A program made the translations under genes and the position numbers. Below, one piece after another: positions 61,720 through 64,000 of a stretch of 64,000 bases of DNA; positions within the stretch are counted from its first letter, which is position 1, and every line of letters starts with the position of its first letter. The DNA lies in the NCBI GenBank assembly GCA_016720825.1, contig JADKJV010000003.1, positions 1-64,000 of the forward strand, given 5' to 3'. The notes under the pieces were generated by a model, which did no database searches, was not told the DNA's origin, and saw only the letters and a list, made by a program, of their open reading frames with translations. The DNA is from Chitinophagaceae bacterium (GTDB taxonomy: Bacteria; Bacteroidota; Bacteroidia; Chitinophagales; Chitinophagaceae).

Positions 61720-62682
61720 ATGCCCCTTCCTACCGATCTTATAAAAAATGAGCTGGCCACTTTTGAGAAAAGGTTAAAAGAGTCAGTGCGCAGTAATACA
61801 CCATTACTGGACAGGATTATGCGATATATCGTCCGGCGCAAGGGTAAACAGTTGAGACCCATGTTTGTACTGCTCTCCGCCAAGCTCTGCGGGGAGATTA
61901 ATGAGGACTCATACAGGGCCGCTTCTGTGGTGGAATTGCTGCACACAGCCACCCTTGTTCATGATGATGTGGTGGATGATTCGCTCGAAAGAAGGGGTTT
62001 TTCAGCACCTATGCGCTCTGGAAAGCGAAGGCAAATGTGCTGATTGGCGACTATTTACTGGCCAAAGGGATGATTCTTTCCCTCAGTAATCACGATTACC
62101 AGGTGCTCCACATCCTGAGCGATGCCATCCAGCAAATGAGCGAGGGAGAGCTCCTGCAAATGGAAAAAGCCAGGAGCCTGAACCTGAAAGAGGATATTTA
62201 TTACGAGATTATCCGCAACAAAACCGCTTCCCTCCTGGCTTCTGCCTGTGCCACCGGCGCCTGGAGCGGGTGTAAGAACGAAGAAACGACGGAAAAAATC
62301 AGGCTTTTTGGGGAAAAAACGGGTATGGCGTTTCAAATAAAAGACGACCTTTTCGATTATACCAGCGAGAACGTGGGCAAGCCCACCGGCAATGATATCA
62401 AAGAAAAAAAAATTAACGCTGCCGCTGATATACACACTGGCCCATGCGGATAAAGAAACCCGGCGGAAAATTATTTATATCGTTAAAAATAATAACCGGG
62501 ATAAAGCAAAAGTGAAATGGGTGATTGATAAAGTGATTGAAACCGGTGGTATAAAATATGCTACTGAAAAAATGAACGCTTATAAACAGGAAGCACTTGA
62601 CATCCTTCATCAATTCCCTGAAAGCCCCGCCAGGCAAGGGTTAGAAGACATGGTACTGTTTGTTACCGACCGGAAATATTAA
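61720..62682 (+). pseudogene. ispB: Polyprenyl diphosphate synthase, split by two one-base indels
   Basis: Adds isopentenyl units to make the long prenyl chain of menaquinone. Three overlapping frames together encode the complete enzyme: MRYIVRRKGKQLRPMFVLLSAKL and the first Asp-rich motif LVHDDVVDD (frame 1, to 62043); GDYLLAKG, EGELLQMEKAR and the second Asp-rich motif FQIKDDLFDY (frame 2); and LTLPLIYTLAHAD to the end (frame 3). Adding one T at 61998-62002 gives RRGFFSTYALWKAKANVLIG. Removing one A from the nine-A run at 62404-62412 gives DIKEKKLTLPLIY. All catalytic residues remain. The family is normally essential, so consensus error is the most likely cause. Chain length, and hence the symbol, is inferred. 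Confidence 0.85.
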
Positions 62683-62717
62683 TCTGCTTCTGCAGGAAAA
62701 AGGATAATGCGGCTGTT

Positions 62718-64000
62718 ATGGAAAAGAGATGGAACATACTCAGGGCAGATGAAACTTCAGTAAAAAATCTGCAGGAATCCCTAAAAATCCATCCTGCTAT
62801 TTGCAGGATTCTTGTCCAGCGCGGCATTCTCAGCTACGAAGATTCACGCCGTTTTTTCAGGCCCGAACTCGAATCATTGCACAGCCCCTGGCTGATGAAA
62901 GACATGGATAAAGCAGTGGAAAGAGTCCTCGCTGCCATTCAATCCGAAGAAAAAATCCTTGTATTTGGTGATTATGATGTGGACGGTACTACTTCCGTCG
63001 CGTGTATGTTTACATTCCTCCGCGGCGTACACAAACACCTCGATTTTTATATCCCCCACCGCTACCGTGAAGGATATGGCATAAGCAAAGCCGGTATTGA
63101 TTTTGCCGCAGCCAACGGATTTACCCTGATCATTTCACTTGACTGCGGGATTAAATCCGCTGATCTCATTGGGTATGCCAAAGGACTGGGCATTGATTTT
63201 ATTGTTTGTGACCACCACCTGCCCGATGATATATTACCGCCTGCCGTGGCGATCCTGAACCCCAAACAAAAAGACTGTCCATACCCTTACAAAGAATTAT
63301 GCGGCTGCGGCGTGGGGTTTAAACTGATTTCAGCACTGGTGGAGAAAATGGATCTTCCTTCGGAAAAACCGAATGATTATCTCGATCTGCTTGCCACCGC
63401 CATTGCTGCTGATATTGTACCACTCAGCGGGGAAAACAGGATACTTGCCTTCCACGGATTGCGGAAAGCCAACCTCGAACCGAACCAGGGAATCAAAGCC
63501 CTGTCAGAATTAAGCGGCTTCACCCGTGAACTGCGTATCAACAACCTGGTGTTCATGATTGCCCCGCGAGTGAATGCCGCCGGAAGGATGGATGATGCAC
63601 GCAAAGCAGTTGAAATGTTTATTGCACCTGATAAACAGGAAGCGCTCCGCTTCGCGGAAATGCTGCATCTCGACAATACCGACCGCAAAGAAGCAGATAT
63701 CCGTATTACCGAAGAAGCACTCGCACAAATTGTGGCTCATCCCGAATGGGAAACCCGTAAATCGACTGTTGTATATGATGCGAACTGGCATAAAGGCGTG
63801 GTGGGCATTGTGGCATCCAGACTGATTGAACAATATTACCGTCCGACCATTGTACTGACACAATCCGGCGAGTATGTTGCCGGCAGTGCGCGTTCTGTTC
63901 CCGGCTTTAATTTATATGAAGCAATCCATGCATGCAGGGAACACCTGCTGGGATATGGCGGGCATTTTGCCGCAGCAGGCATGACGCTTGAAACCAGTGA
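62718..64000 (+). CDS. recJ: Single-stranded-DNA-specific exonuclease RecJ (partial, runs off the window)
   Basis: The frame from the ATG at 62718 is open to the window end, 427 codons. DHH-superfamily 5'-3' exonuclease with motif I FGDYDVDGTTS near residue 79, motif II/III around SLDCGIKS and VCDHHLPDD (the DHH metal ligands), the PYKELCGCGVGFKL block, PRVNAAGRMDDA, and the DHHA1 region beginning ANWHKGVVGIVASRL and GYGGHFAAAGMTLE. RecJ works in recombination and mismatch repair. About 140 residues are missing at the C-terminus because of the window edge. It follows the polyprenyl synthase by 35 bases, so may be cotranscribed. Confidence 0.95.
   Translation, partial: MEKRWNILRADETSVKNLQESLKIHPAICRILVQRGILSYEDSRRFFRPELESLHSPWLMKDMDKAVERVLAAIQSEEKILVFGDYDVDGTTSVACMFTFLRGVHKHLDFYIPHRYREGYGISKAGIDFAAANGFTLIISLDCGIKSADLIGYAKGLGIDFIVCDHHLPDDILPPAVAILNPKQKDCPYPYKELCGCGVGFKLISALVEKMDLPSEKPNDYLDLLATAIAADIVPLSGENRILAFHGLRKANLEPNQGIKALSELSGFTRELRINNLVFMIAPRVNAAGRMDDARKAVEMFIAPDKQEALRFAEMLHLDNTDRKEADIRITEEALAQIVAHPEWETRKSTVVYDANWHKGVVGIVASRLIEQYYRPTIVLTQSGEYVAGSARSVPGFNLYEAIHACREHLLGYGGHFAAAGMTLETS

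Noticed and set aside
61720..62682. Polyprenyl synthase as a ComQ-like modifier of the Trp peptide
   Set aside because: It lies 10 kb away beside recJ and has the features of a long-chain quinone prenyl synthase; no link to the peptide locus is visible.

Overview
This window comes from the chromosome of a Bacteroidota bacterium, most likely a member of the Chitinophagaceae or a close relative. The evidence is SprA/Sov, PorD and a PorE-like protein of the type IX secretion system (T9SS), two giant 'gliding motility-associated C-terminal' surface proteins, the futalosine menaquinone enzymes MqnB and MqnD, and promoters of the TTG-N19/20-TAnnTTTG type. Most of it is housekeeping and envelope sequence. 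I see no rRNA, tRNA, CRISPR, prophage or insertion sequence.

Layout. 1-11 kb: an outer-membrane-like barrel pair (one gene frameshifted), folD-queE, and a ~2100-residue alpha-2-macroglobulin-like protein with an embedded TonB plug domain (frameshifted). 11-25 kb: a TPR/propeller/OmpA protein, dprA, a T9SS cargo protein, guaB, tonB, lnt plus a hydrolase, a second T9SS cargo protein and an SDR oxidoreductase. 25-38 kb: ruvA-sprA, fabH, DinB, a PLP transsulfuration enzyme, GNAT and fabD. 38-44 kb: folE, two tandem pyruvoyl-tetrahydropterin-synthase homologues, mqnB-mqnD, photolyase and a class IV aminotransferase. 44-54 kb: an accessory signalling island with four NarL/LuxR response regulators, two seven-helix membrane proteins and two sensorless histidine kinases. 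54-64 kb: scoAB, porD, coaBC, bamD-rpoZ, an abundant OmpA protein, polyprenyl synthase and recJ (cut by the window end).

The part most worth a second look is 43.9-53.9 kb. A 21-codon open reading frame with a Trp near its C-terminus (51499-51564), with a promoter-like sequence in front, lies just upstream of a seven-helix membrane protein, a HisKA_3 kinase with no sensor domain, and a NarL-type regulator. A further regulator is transcribed divergently, and the shared intergenic region carries CGTA-N4-TACG palindromes. The layout recalls peptide-pheromone systems such as ComX-ComP-ComA, but with the sensor split off as a separate seven-helix protein. A second, similar membrane protein/kinase/regulator set lies at 47.2-49.4 kb, its kinase broken by three one-base indels. 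The sensor genes are clearly more AT-rich than the regulators next to them, as expected of an exchangeable specificity cassette. All functional statements about this system are inference.

Two cross-cutting features. First, at least eight one-base indels, nearly all in short homopolymers, break five genes including an expectedly essential polyprenyl diphosphate synthase; this looks more like consensus error than biology. Second, intergenic space is occupied by several palindromic repeat families: five ACCACAAAG...CTTTGTGGT elements (one a diverged variant), an AACCAGTT element, and REP-like GGGACTTTAGTCCC-type palindromes.
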